Shown in pieces: positions 7,157 through 15,682 of a DNA stretch of 29,293 bases (positions are counted from its first letter, which is position 1; each line of letters opens with the position of its first letter). A model generated the notes under the pieces. It was given only the letters and a program-made list of their open reading frames with translations, was not told where the DNA came from and searched no databases. This DNA comes from a virus. The stretch lies in IMG/VR virus record IMGVR_UViG_3300030098_001867, positions 1 to 29,293 of that record. The stretch is one strand, 5' to 3'. The translations under genes and the position numbers were made by a program.

Positions 7157-8032
7157 ATGTCTAGCTTTTTTGACGTAGCACAAAGAAGGCGACAAGCCAA
7201 AGAATGGGCTGAGAAATTTCGTGAGGGCGCATCTCCAGATGAACTGGAGTACTTTGATCGCTTTTATCAAGAGCCATCGGCCAGCCCAATCATGCAACGT
7301 GGTGCGCTTGAAGGAGAGTTGGATGCTGTTGATGCAATTCAGCGACAGCTTATGGCGCGAGGCATGAATGCTTTGCAAGCTAAAGACGCAGCAGAGCGAG
7401 CCGCAGCTGAACGAGAAGCCTCGTTAGCGAGAGATGCAGAGAGTATTGCCACACAATATGGTCCCGGTGGTATTTACGGAACAGGTGAGGGAAGTTTTGC
7501 AGATTACCAGCAAGATTTAAGACGAGATCCAAGTGCTGCTGGTTGGGGTATTCATCCTGACGATAGAGATGTCGGCGGTTTATCACTTGATGAGTGGGCT
7601 AGACAACGAGCTATGGCGCAACAAATGGCTGGCAATGTTTCTGCTGAATCAAAAGCACGTTATGAGGAGCAAACAGTTGATGATCGTATTGATATGATTC
7701 AGCAACAAGCTGCCGCACTTGAAGGAGAACTTGAGGCTAAAGGAGTAAGCAATGAAGTAACAACCAACTTTATGACTGAAATAGGTAGGTTACTTAATCT
7801 CTCAATACAAGATCCAAATAATTCACAAACCTACATAAAACAAGCACAAGATTTACACAGCGTTATTAAGGCACAATCTGGCAATACAGGTTTTTCATCT
7901 TACGGTTTAGAAGGTTTTATAGATGATGAGACAACCCGATCTCGCGCTCAAGGCGCAACTGTTGGTAGTGAAGGTGGTCAGCAACTTATTGCTCCAAGAC
8001 AGAGTCACGTTGAAGGTGAATATCGTCCATGA
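7157..8032 (+). CDS. Putative internal virion / ejection protein (291 aa)
   Basis: An Ala/Glu/Gln-rich, mostly helical protein; residues 50-95 (DAIQRQLMARGMNALQAKDA...) and 170-200 (DDRIDMIQQQAAALEGELEA) look like long helices or coiled coils. AGAGG lies six bases before its ATG, one of the better ribosome binding sites of the block. Its stop is fused to the start of the 2045-residue gene by ATGA, implying coordinated amounts. Together with the preceding and following genes it forms the three-protein set expected for podovirus ejection machinery; that role is inferred from size order and composition, not from recognised homology. Confidence 0.55.
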   Translation: MSSFFDVAQRRRQAKEWAEKFREGASPDELEYFDRFYQEPSASPIMQRGALEGELDAVDAIQRQLMARGMNALQAKDAAERAAAEREASLARDAESIATQYGPGGIYGTGEGSFADYQQDLRRDPSAAGWGIHPDDRDVGGLSLDEWARQRAMAQQMAGNVSAESKARYEEQTVDDRIDMIQQQAAALEGELEAKGVSNEVTTNFMTEIGRLLNLSIQDPNNSQTYIKQAQDLHSVIKAQSGNTGFSSYGLEGFIDDETTRSRAQGATVGSEGGQQLIAPRQSHVEGEYRP

Positions 8033-11000
8033 CCCTTGAAGAAAAGAAGGAAAAATTTCGCAGAAAGCATGGATTACCTGCCGATTATCCTGTTTACACT
8101 CCAGAAGAGTACGAAGCTCAACAGATAGCTGAACAAACAAGCTCACTTGGCGCAGCATGGCAAGGAGCCAAGACAAATATAATACCGGGAGCAGGTGCGT
8201 TACTTGGGTTAAAGGGTGCTTTAACTGGCTTATCTAAACTTCCACTTCCCGGTTTACCCGGGAAAGCAATTAAAGGTGTTGGTGCTGTAGGCGCAGCCTT
8301 GATTGGTGATGTTGTCACACGCGAAGGTCAGGAAGCTGTACTTGACCTGACAAGAACTGAGGATGAGAAACAAGCTGCCCAGCTAAAACACCAAGAATTA
8401 AGACGACAACATCCCACTGCATACACAGCCGGTGAGGTTGTTGGCAGTGCGTTGGGTGGTGGCGTTGGTCCATCAACCAGAACATTAACTGGTCTTGGTG
8501 AAATTGTTAAAACTGCCGGTCGAGGTAAGGTAAATAAAGAGGTTGCCGATTTTGTCACACAAAATGTAGGTGTTGGGGCCGGGATGGGTCTTGCATTTGA
8601 AGGTGGCCGACAAATTGCCGAGGGTGAATTTCTTCCCGGTGCATTAGTTGCATCCACTGTTGGTGGTGCTTTATTTACCAAGCCCGTGTTGCATGGCAAG
8701 AAAGTCTTGGGGCAACAGATAGAGCCGGTTACGGAGGCAGCTCAAGCAGATGAAACTCGCAAGATGGATTTTGTTGAGGTGACGCCTAAAACAGAAGCGG
8801 GATTCTCTGGTCCGATAGCCGTTGAGAGGCAAGATCCAGCTGTCTTAAAATTTGAAGCTGACTTAACGCCGCAACAACAACAGGAATTAATTGATGCGTA
8901 CCAAAAGTCTCATCAAATCAAAGAGAAGGGTGACGCAGATGCAAAGAAGGCCGCAGAGAAATCCATTGAGCCTGACACGGAAGCAAGTTCAGAAGAGTTG
9001 GCCACGGAGTTACACCGAACTGATCCCAAGATTAAGGAGGCATTAAGCAAGAAGAAGCTAGATACACCAATCAAAGAGTCAGTACTGAAGGAGGGTAAAG
9101 CCAAGATAGACAAGATGGTTGATGATTTGCCCGAAGCCAAGCTGACCAGTTTGCAAAAGCAAATGCGATTGGGTGCGGCAACTGATTATATCAAGGAACT
9201 TGGTATCACGCCTCAAGATATAAAAGCTGAACTTAAGAAGAAGATTGCCGCCAATCTTGGCGACATGTATGAGTCAGTAAAAAATCTTGCAGCTAGGCGA
9301 AATGTTTCCCTGCGAGTCGCAACAGATGAGCTTGTAACAAAAGAAGGCAATCGTATCTTGGGCTTTGCTCCAAGAAAAGGTCGTGAGGTTATTCTCAGTC
9401 TTCACGACATGAATCCAGAAACACCCTTTCACGAACTTGCACATGTGTTTATTCGTGACTTGGTTGGTTCATCCAACAAAGTTGAGAGTGAGCGAGCAAT
9501 AAAATGGCTTAAGGATCTATACGCAGATCATCCAGAAATAAAATTAAGAAAGCCGACAAAGACAGAATCGGGTGAGGCATTTACTGAAAGCCAAAAGAAT
9601 CGAGTTCTTGAATTATTTGCACAAGAAACTGGTGAACGACTCTTGCTTCGGATGCGGAATTTACCAAAGGGTAAGTTTGCGAAGATGCGTCGGTGGTATG
9701 AGGATGTACAAAGGACTGCTAGAGTTAAGAGTCGTGAAAAAGGTGATTCATCTGCGCGATACAGTCCAGCCGCGAAGACTGAGCTTCTTGATTATATAGC
9801 ACAACGGATGGAGATTGACAGGAATCCCCTGACTGATGTGGATATAAACACACATGAAGGCACAAAGCTGGATGCTTACGTTAAGGCAAAGCAGGGATTG
9901 GAATTTGATCTTCAACTTGCTCCCGATGAAAGCTCCAAGTCTACACTTGTTGTTGATGGAGTTAAGTACACATCAACAGCAAATGCATACGCGATACCAA
10001 AGGAGGTTGCTGAGATATTCAATATTCCAGACATGCCAAAAGGTTTTGCAAAGAAGTATGCTGACAATATAAACAAGCTGAAGGCAGGTGTGGTAAACAG
10101 GACAGAGTATACTGGCGACCTTGAGTACCTTGATTCATTTAATTTTGCTGAGTTGCCTGACTATCCAAAGAACTACAAAAAGATGATGAAGGGTCTGCAA
10201 CAGCGTAACACAGGTGCGCTTAAGCAGATATTCAAGATGTTTGAGGATGAGCAGGTTGATATTATCCTTGAGACAAGTCAGCCAGATCTTCCCACGGGAG
10301 CGCATAGTAAAAATGAAATACGCATAAACGTACCAACTGTAGACAACAGCTTTGACATGGTCTTGGCTCAACACATGTTGAATCGGCACTTGGCCAACAA
10401 CAAGGATATGATGAACGACCTGACAGGCTTGTGGGGTCGAATGTTGAAGACAGAGAGATGGTCGCATGATTTTGAGCCGGAGATGGTCACAAGGTTTGTG
10501 GAATTTGCGGCTCGTAATGATTTGCCAGAAGAACTTCAAGCCGTTATTGCCAAGTATTATAACGAGCTTGATATTGCGAACATCAATTTCTCACAAAGGT
10601 TCGGTAACAAGAACGAGTCGATGCTGAGAAATTATGAACTATATAGCAATCGAATGTTGGGACAAGGCAATGCTTTGCACGGTGCATTACGAAACTTGCC
10701 TGACGATCTTCGCATGAAGTTTGCCAACACGATGATTATAAGGAATCGTTGGGGAACACCTGAAGAATTCTTGCGTGAGTTTGATGCAATGATGGACACG
10801 ATTGGTCTTACTGGATCGCGTGTTCGTGAAGATTTCTATTCCATAACAAGATCGCCACAGCACATCATGCAGAGTGCTATGGAAAAGGGAACCTATGACG
10901 TTCTTGATGGGATAAGTACGTTGTCGAAGACTGTTAATGAAGCGCAGACAGCTACATTGCCGGGATTTCCATTAGAAGATCCAACAAACAGAATTAGGAA

Positions 11001-14000
11001 ATACTGGGAAGCTCGCAAAATACCTGAGTCTGAATCCATGTTTGCTCGTATGCCAGCCTTGGATGCGATGACTCAACTTGCAGAGAACGCAACAGGCATT
11101 AAGGGTCTAAAGAATGTCTTTGAACGTGTGCAGTCCACGCCGGTCCCGCCGAGGTCAAATCGTGAGGTTGATTTTAGTCTTGGTGAAGTTATAGCAGAGG
11201 AGACAGGCCGCACAGATGCCTTGTTAAAAGGCATCAAACCTTCCAGCAAGAAGGTTACTCCCACTGTTGTGGATGATCGAACAAAGAAAGAACGTGAGGT
11301 GAGGTTCAAGACTTTACCTGACCCAAAACTTCGTGAGCCACTAACATGGAAACCATTTCAACGTGCATTGCGTGGGATGCGACCAATCGTTGATCGCGTT
11401 CGTGAACTTGGTTTAACCAAGTCATCCAAAGAGTTGGCACACTACATAGCTGATAAACTTAACGCTACAACCAAGGATGAAAACCTGTTGCGTGGTCAGT
11501 TCTTGGAGAAGCTGATGCTTGCGTTTAGTGAAGTTAAACTCTCACCGGCAGAGCTTAACACTCTTGGCGACTTTCAACTGGACAGGTGGCGTTCAAAGAT
11601 GGGCCTGCAAAAGAACATCGACGAGGATCTGTTGAAGGAATATTTAAACAATCCACGGTTGCGATATTTTGATCGCATGATGGAGAATATTTACAGAGAC
11701 ACGCGACAATACCAGAATGACATTGGTATGTTGGTTGAAACTTTTCGTAATGGCACAAGAACCTTGGGGCCGGGTAAATACACAGCGGAGTATACACCAG
11801 AAATTATTAACCAAGAAGTTCGTCGTGTCTTGATGAAGGTTCCAGACGAGTCACCAGAGCATCAAGCGTTGAAGAAAGAGGCTGTCGATTATTGGATGTC
11901 GATTGCCAAGAAGACTGACAAGGATGAACTGAAGACAGCGTTGTCTGACGTTGATCCAGAGGGGGCTGATCTTGGTAATGAGTCTGTGCTTCGCGGGAAG
12001 TTTGAAGTCATGTTTGACAACATGGCACACAGCCTTAAGGCAACACAACACACGCTTGGTTCACAAAAGTATAAGGCGTTGCGTGTGGCTACGGGTCGAT
12101 TTGGTATACCAAAGAATTGGGTTGAACGTAATGCCATGCAACGGTTGACCCGATATGTTGTGCGGTTTACCAAGGATGCAGCATTCTTTAAAAACATTGA
12201 GGGCGATGAGAAGTCTCGGAAGATCTTGGGTATCCCGGATCAACTGGGGAATTATTCTGATCCAGACATTCCGGGTCTTGAGAAGGGTGGGCCATTCAAT
12301 TTAAAGAATGTTGTCGATGGAAAGATTGTAGATAATCAGAAAGGCAAGACATACAACAAGGATGTGATGGGTAGTGATGACTCCTTGGATGCCTTTATGC
12401 AGGGCTACATTGGTTTCTATGAGAGTTGGGATTTGTGGTCGCGTAACTTTAACCGAATGGTTACATCAAGCTGGCTGGGTCTTGGTGCAGGTCTTCGTGA
12501 TTACGTCTCCTCTTATCTGTTTGCCTTGCCTTACATGCGAACACAGGATTTGCCATTACTTGTTACTCACATGTTTGAATGGCGTGATGCCTTCGTTAAG
12601 AGTCATACGATGGGTGTAAACAAGACTGCGCTTAATAACCTTGAGTGGACTCAGCAAAGTGTTAGTGAAGTTACTGACGGGATCAACAAGGCGGCAGATG
12701 CGATGCTTGTCATAGGTGGTCGATCTGTCTTGGAACGAAACACCAGAGCATTGCAATTCTCGCTGGGTCGCCAGTTGACAAGACAGGCACTACGTCAAGG
12801 ACTGCGATTAACTGAATATGTAGGTATTGGTGACTGGACAGCCAACAGGTTGTTAAGAAACTTGGATCAGCAGATGGGCGGTGGTGCAAACTATCGTGGC
12901 AGACGAGTCAGTTTGTCGGAGTGGGTGGGAAGTAAAGAGCCTATTCCGCAAGAGGTGTTGGACCAAGCGGGTGCTGCGTGGGTTGAAATAAATCAAGGCA
13001 CTTATGATATGCGTGGTCTACCCAAGTTCACGCAACGAGGTGTTCCCAGCATGTTTACCTCGCTTGCACGTTGGTCGATAGAGAAATCAGACAGGATGGC
13101 CAAGGACATCTGGCTTCCATTAAGAACACAGGGTGATTTTCTACCGCTACTTAAGGCAACATTTGGCGCAATTCTTGGCGGTGAAGCAATCAAGTACTTG
13201 AGTGAGGAGATTGCAAACAAGGTTCAGAGTGATCCGAAGTTGATTGAAGCAATTCAAATGGACAACCCGAAGGAGCAGTTGCAAGCAATTATAAACTCTG
13301 TTGCGTTTGCTGGTTACTTTGGTCTTCAGTCAGCAGTGTTGCATGATGTTGTGAGGGCAAGTCGTCGTGGAGTTCTTGAGGGGATTCCCGGCGGCCTGAC
13401 GTTCCCTGCCGCTGATGCTGCCACAACAATAGCCAGAGATTTCTTTCACTTGATGAGTTCTGGTTCAGCATTTGATGAAGGTTTTGCCAAGGCTTGGTTG
13501 AAATTTTTTAGAAGTACAGTGATGGGTATTAACCAGACTTTGCGCTACTCTTTGCAGCACCTTACATTGTCTGATGACATGTCAGACTTTAACGCAAGAG
13601 CGCAGCTTCGGAAGTTTAGAACGCTGGAGAAAGGCGAACTTGATCCCGGTGTACCAGCTGGAATTAGTAATCCTTACGACTGGCCAGCCAGAATTGCGTT
13701 TAAACGAGCAAAAAGTGTTGCCGAGGCTCGCAGATTATTACCAGCAGCAGTCAAGGAAGCTGCTGAGAAAGCGATGTCGGTGCGACCTGACAATCCAGTA
13801 GAGCAGTCAAGGTTGTTTAAACAATATTGGCAAGCACTCTATGCAAGAACTGGTCAAGGCTTTACGCCAGCATTACCTTCAACCAGAGAAGAGTCTAGGC
13901 ATCTGGAAAGAATGAGATACTTGGGACTCAAGGCTTCACCGAAAGTTGAGTCAAAGATGCATAGAAAAAAACCTGCGTTTCTTGGTTCAGAAACTTTTGG

Positions 14001-14166
14001 TCAGAAACTTGTAGATTTTGCAGGTGGCGAAATGATGCCGGGAACAGTCATCACGAAAGATCAAGCGAAGTCTGTCATGGCACAAGAGAAGCAGTTTTTT
14101 CACATGACCGAGGCTGCAAGAGATATGGTATTACGCTATATTGGATCTCGTGGTAGATCATTATAG
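8029..14166 (+). CDS. Giant virion/ejection protein with an HELAH zinc-metallopeptidase motif (2045 aa)
   Basis: The first 220 residues are Gly/Ala-rich and hydrophobic (ALLGLKGALTGLSKLPLPGL, about 49-68), suggesting membrane interaction. Residues 468-472 are HELAH, preceded by a beta-strand (EVILSL) and followed by a candidate third ligand, E528 or E533 in ELFAQE. This is the zincin signature seen in MuF-linked and 'large polyvalent protein' peptidases of phages. Long helical regions follow; around residues 1455-1505 an aromatic/hydrophobic stretch (GLGAGLRDYVSSYLFALPYM) resembles C-terminal polyvalent-protein domains. It is the last late gene, after two smaller ejection-type proteins, as T7 gp16 or N4 giant proteins are. 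Likely packaged and delivered into the host; peptidase target unknown. No lysozyme motif was seen. Confidence 0.7.
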   Translation: MTLEEKKEKFRRKHGLPADYPVYTPEEYEAQQIAEQTSSLGAAWQGAKTNIIPGAGALLGLKGALTGLSKLPLPGLPGKAIKGVGAVGAALIGDVVTREGQEAVLDLTRTEDEKQAAQLKHQELRRQHPTAYTAGEVVGSALGGGVGPSTRTLTGLGEIVKTAGRGKVNKEVADFVTQNVGVGAGMGLAFEGGRQIAEGEFLPGALVASTVGGALFTKPVLHGKKVLGQQIEPVTEAAQADETRKMDFVEVTPKTEAGFSGPIAVERQDPAVLKFEADLTPQQQQELIDAYQKSHQIKEKGDADAKKAAEKSIEPDTEASSEELATELHRTDPKIKEALSKKKLDTPIKESVLKEGKAKIDKMVDDLPEAKLTSLQKQMRLGAATDYIKELGITPQDIKAELKKKIAANLGDMYESVKNLAARRNVSLRVATDELVTKEGNRILGFAPRKGREVILSLHDMNPETPFHELAHVFIRDLVGSSNKVESERAIKWLKDLYADHPEIKLRKPTKTESGEAFTESQKNRVLELFAQETGERLLLRMRNLPKGKFAKMRRWYEDVQRTARVKSREKGDSSARYSPAAKTELLDYIAQRMEIDRNPLTDVDINTHEGTKLDAYVKAKQGLEFDLQLAPDESSKSTLVVDGVKYTSTANAYAIPKEVAEIFNIPDMPKGFAKKYADNINKLKAGVVNRTEYTGDLEYLDSFNFAELPDYPKNYKKMMKGLQQRNTGALKQIFKMFEDEQVDIILETSQPDLPTGAHSKNEIRINVPTVDNSFDMVLAQHMLNRHLANNKDMMNDLTGLWGRMLKTERWSHDFEPEMVTRFVEFAARNDLPEELQAVIAKYYNELDIANINFSQRFGNKNESMLRNYELYSNRMLGQGNALHGALRNLPDDLRMKFANTMIIRNRWGTPEEFLREFDAMMDTIGLTGSRVREDFYSITRSPQHIMQSAMEKGTYDVLDGISTLSKTVNEAQTATLPGFPLEDPTNRIRKYWEARKIPESESMFARMPALDAMTQLAENATGIKGLKNVFERVQSTPVPPRSNREVDFSLGEVIAEETGRTDALLKGIKPSSKKVTPTVVDDRTKKEREVRFKTLPDPKLREPLTWKPFQRALRGMRPIVDRVRELGLTKSSKELAHYIADKLNATTKDENLLRGQFLEKLMLAFSEVKLSPAELNTLGDFQLDRWRSKMGLQKNIDEDLLKEYLNNPRLRYFDRMMENIYRDTRQYQNDIGMLVETFRNGTRTLGPGKYTAEYTPEIINQEVRRVLMKVPDESPEHQALKKEAVDYWMSIAKKTDKDELKTALSDVDPEGADLGNESVLRGKFEVMFDNMAHSLKATQHTLGSQKYKALRVATGRFGIPKNWVERNAMQRLTRYVVRFTKDAAFFKNIEGDEKSRKILGIPDQLGNYSDPDIPGLEKGGPFNLKNVVDGKIVDNQKGKTYNKDVMGSDDSLDAFMQGYIGFYESWDLWSRNFNRMVTSSWLGLGAGLRDYVSSYLFALPYMRTQDLPLLVTHMFEWRDAFVKSHTMGVNKTALNNLEWTQQSVSEVTDGINKAADAMLVIGGRSVLERNTRALQFSLGRQLTRQALRQGLRLTEYVGIGDWTANRLLRNLDQQMGGGANYRGRRVSLSEWVGSKEPIPQEVLDQAGAAWVEINQGTYDMRGLPKFTQRGVPSMFTSLARWSIEKSDRMAKDIWLPLRTQGDFLPLLKATFGAILGGEAIKYLSEEIANKVQSDPKLIEAIQMDNPKEQLQAIINSVAFAGYFGLQSAVLHDVVRASRRGVLEGIPGGLTFPAADAATTIARDFFHLMSSGSAFDEGFAKAWLKFFRSTVMGINQTLRYSLQHLTLSDDMSDFNARAQLRKFRTLEKGELDPGVPAGISNPYDWPARIAFKRAKSVAEARRLLPAAVKEAAEKAMSVRPDNPVEQSRLFKQYWQALYARTGQGFTPALPSTREESRHLERMRYLGLKASPKVESKMHRKKPAFLGSETFGQKLVDFAGGEMMPGTVITKDQAKSVMAQEKQFFHMTEAARDMVLRYIGSRGRSL

Positions 14167-14202
14167 TCGGTCGAAGCGTCCTTCATAAACAAACAAGGCC
14201 AG

Positions 14203-14234
14203 AAAAAAATCTGCGGTACACTGTAGCCGCAGAT
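14203..14234 (-). terminator. Intrinsic terminator of the leftward transcript
   Basis: ATCTGCGG (14209-14216) and CCGCAGAT (14227-14234) form a perfect 8-bp stem around a 10-base loop. Read on the minus strand the hairpin is followed directly by six T (plus-strand A at 14203-14208), the form of a factor-independent terminator. It lies about 26 bases past the stop of the last leftward gene. On the plus strand the hairpin is followed by A rather than T, so it should act mainly in the leftward direction. Confidence 0.75.
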
Positions 14235-14259
14235 AAAAAAGAACCTTGGTTGACCCGAC

Positions 14260-15498
14260 TTAAAAACTCATCGTGTCGTAGACATCATCTACATTGGCTG
14301 TGAACCAACCACCGGCATTTGTAACCTGCTCTGTTGTTACAAGGAACTCAAGTACTTGATCCAGTTCTTGTTTACTTACCTCGGACACAAAATTCAACCA
14401 CAATTTTTTGTATCTAACACCTGCCTTGGAGTCGATAATAAAGCGCAGAATGTGCTTTGTAACCTCACCAATGGGATTTCTCCCGACTGTGTTAAAAGCT
14501 TCGTGCATCTTGTGTTCCGTGATCGTCAATAGCTTGAACGCTTTCTTCAAGTCATCAAGTGTGATGATGGGATCTGTGTTGTCTGCGAAGTGCATCAACA
14601 TGGCAGTCTTTAACAGATGAACATTCTTGCGTCCGTAATAATTGTCGAGCCTTGGATCTTTGTTGACCCGTTTCTTCGACAATGCACCTGACTCATACAA
14701 CTCCTTATGCCACTCCGAGGCTTCTGGCGACAGTCGAACTTCACCTGTGACCTTGTGCAGCTTGAGCATATAGTCAACTATATCATTGCGACACTGTCGT
14801 TGTTCCTCAGTTAGACCGGGGAATTGTCGAAAGAATCTGGGCGCATGACCAAACACCACGATAACACGCGAAGTGAATCCCTGCGAGATGATCTTGTCAC
14901 TAAATGCTTCACGAATAAATGATGGCGTTGTGCCAGCCAACATTGTCACGCAAAGATTTGTGATGTCATCTGATCCTTGATGCTTACTCTTGTAATGATA
15001 AGAGCGAGCATCGTAGAACTGGTTTAACATATTCACCATGTCTTCAGAGTTCTTGCGAAACAACACGCCAAGCTCTTCAATCATAAAACAAATTGAATAG
15101 TGTGATCGCTTGCGCTTTGCATTCCCACCAAGCCTTGTATCAAGTACTTCAAACTTTCTCATGCAATCATCACGCAGATAACGCAACAAACTTTCCTGTG
15201 TTGTTGTGTCTGCGCCAAATGGAAACATGGGAACCATCTTGTTCTTTTTCTTGTCTGGCTCAGTCAGCTTCTCGCTCTTGATTATATCGGCAATCTGCGA
15301 AATCACACGGGACTTGCCAGCAGCAGGTGGTCCGACAAGTAGCGTGAATATATTCGGATAGATTGCCATTGAATCTGGATACAACCAGACCCGTCTTTGC
15401 AAGGCGGCACTTATCAAACTGTAGAATCCCCAATCAATAAAGAGATCTGGGGATTCCATGTCCTTGAGATAGAACCGCCACTTCTCAAGGTTATTCAT
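14260..15498 (-). CDS. P-loop ATPase of DUF3987 type, probable replication helicase
   Basis: This 412-residue protein carries Walker A GPPAAGKS (56-63), Walker B ICFMIEE (136-142), a sensor-like LAGTTP (188-193) and a possible arginine finger in QGFTSRVI (R211). The N-terminal IDWGFYSLISAALQRRVWLY is typical of DUF3987 proteins, phage/plasmid ATPases thought to act as replicative helicases or helicase-primase parts. The last 80 residues look like a winged-helix (IGEVTKHILRFI...KKLWLNFVSEVSKQELDQVLEFL). No primase zinc finger or TOPRIM motif is visible. It is the last gene of the leftward block, 8 bases overlapping a small gene after the DNA polymerase, so a replication role is well supported; helicase activity is inferred. 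Confidence 0.75.
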   Translation of the reverse strand: MNNLEKWRFYLKDMESPDLFIDWGFYSLISAALQRRVWLYPDSMAIYPNIFTLLVGPPAAGKSRVISQIADIIKSEKLTEPDKKKNKMVPMFPFGADTTTQESLLRYLRDDCMRKFEVLDTRLGGNAKRKRSHYSICFMIEELGVLFRKNSEDMVNMLNQFYDARSYHYKSKHQGSDDITNLCVTMLAGTTPSFIREAFSDKIISQGFTSRVIVVFGHAPRFFRQFPGLTEEQRQCRNDIVDYMLKLHKVTGEVRLSPEASEWHKELYESGALSKKRVNKDPRLDNYYGRKNVHLLKTAMLMHFADNTDPIITLDDLKKAFKLLTITEHKMHEAFNTVGRNPIGEVTKHILRFIIDSKAGVRYKKLWLNFVSEVSKQELDQVLEFLVTTEQVTNAGGWFTANVDDVYDTMSF

Positions 15499-15682
15499 CA
15501 GATATTATTAGGCTTACCAAGTTTGCAACAATTCCATATTCTTCTAGCCTCAATGCAAATGTATTACCATTTACTGTAATCTGAAGTAAGTCATCGTGAT
15601 ATGAGTTGTCATCACCTATGACTTTGTCCAGTGCAACACTTATATTTGTGTCTTCTACGTTATACGATACTGTCGGTTTCAT
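15491..15682 (-). CDS. Small acidic protein of unknown function (63 aa)
   Basis: The frame overlaps the DNA polymerase C-terminus by 23 bases and the downstream ATPase by 8 bases, which favours a real coupled gene. It reads MKPTVSYNVEDTNISVALDK and contains a strand-rich middle (LLQITVNGNTFALRLEEY) and a hydrophobic end. Acidic, no cysteine, no membrane helix. I do not recognise it; by position it may be a replication accessory protein. Confidence 0.5.
   Translation of the reverse strand: MKPTVSYNVEDTNISVALDKVIGDDNSYHDDLLQITVNGNTFALRLEEYGIVANLVSLIISDE

Noticed and set aside
7630-7646. CTGGCAATGTTTCTGCT as a plus-strand sigma-54 promoter
   Set aside because: Reasonable match, but within a coding region with no gene starting just after it; a chance hit of this quality is expected in 29 kb.
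10135-10539. 134-codon minus-strand frame inside the giant gene
   Set aside because: Lies wholly inside the strongly supported 2045-residue gene, opposite strand, with Cys/His/Leu-rich shadow composition.
14226-14262. Plus-strand terminator for the late block
   Set aside because: The hairpin at 14.2 kb is followed by A, not T, on the plus strand, and the CAAGG/CCTTG pair around it has no T-tract.
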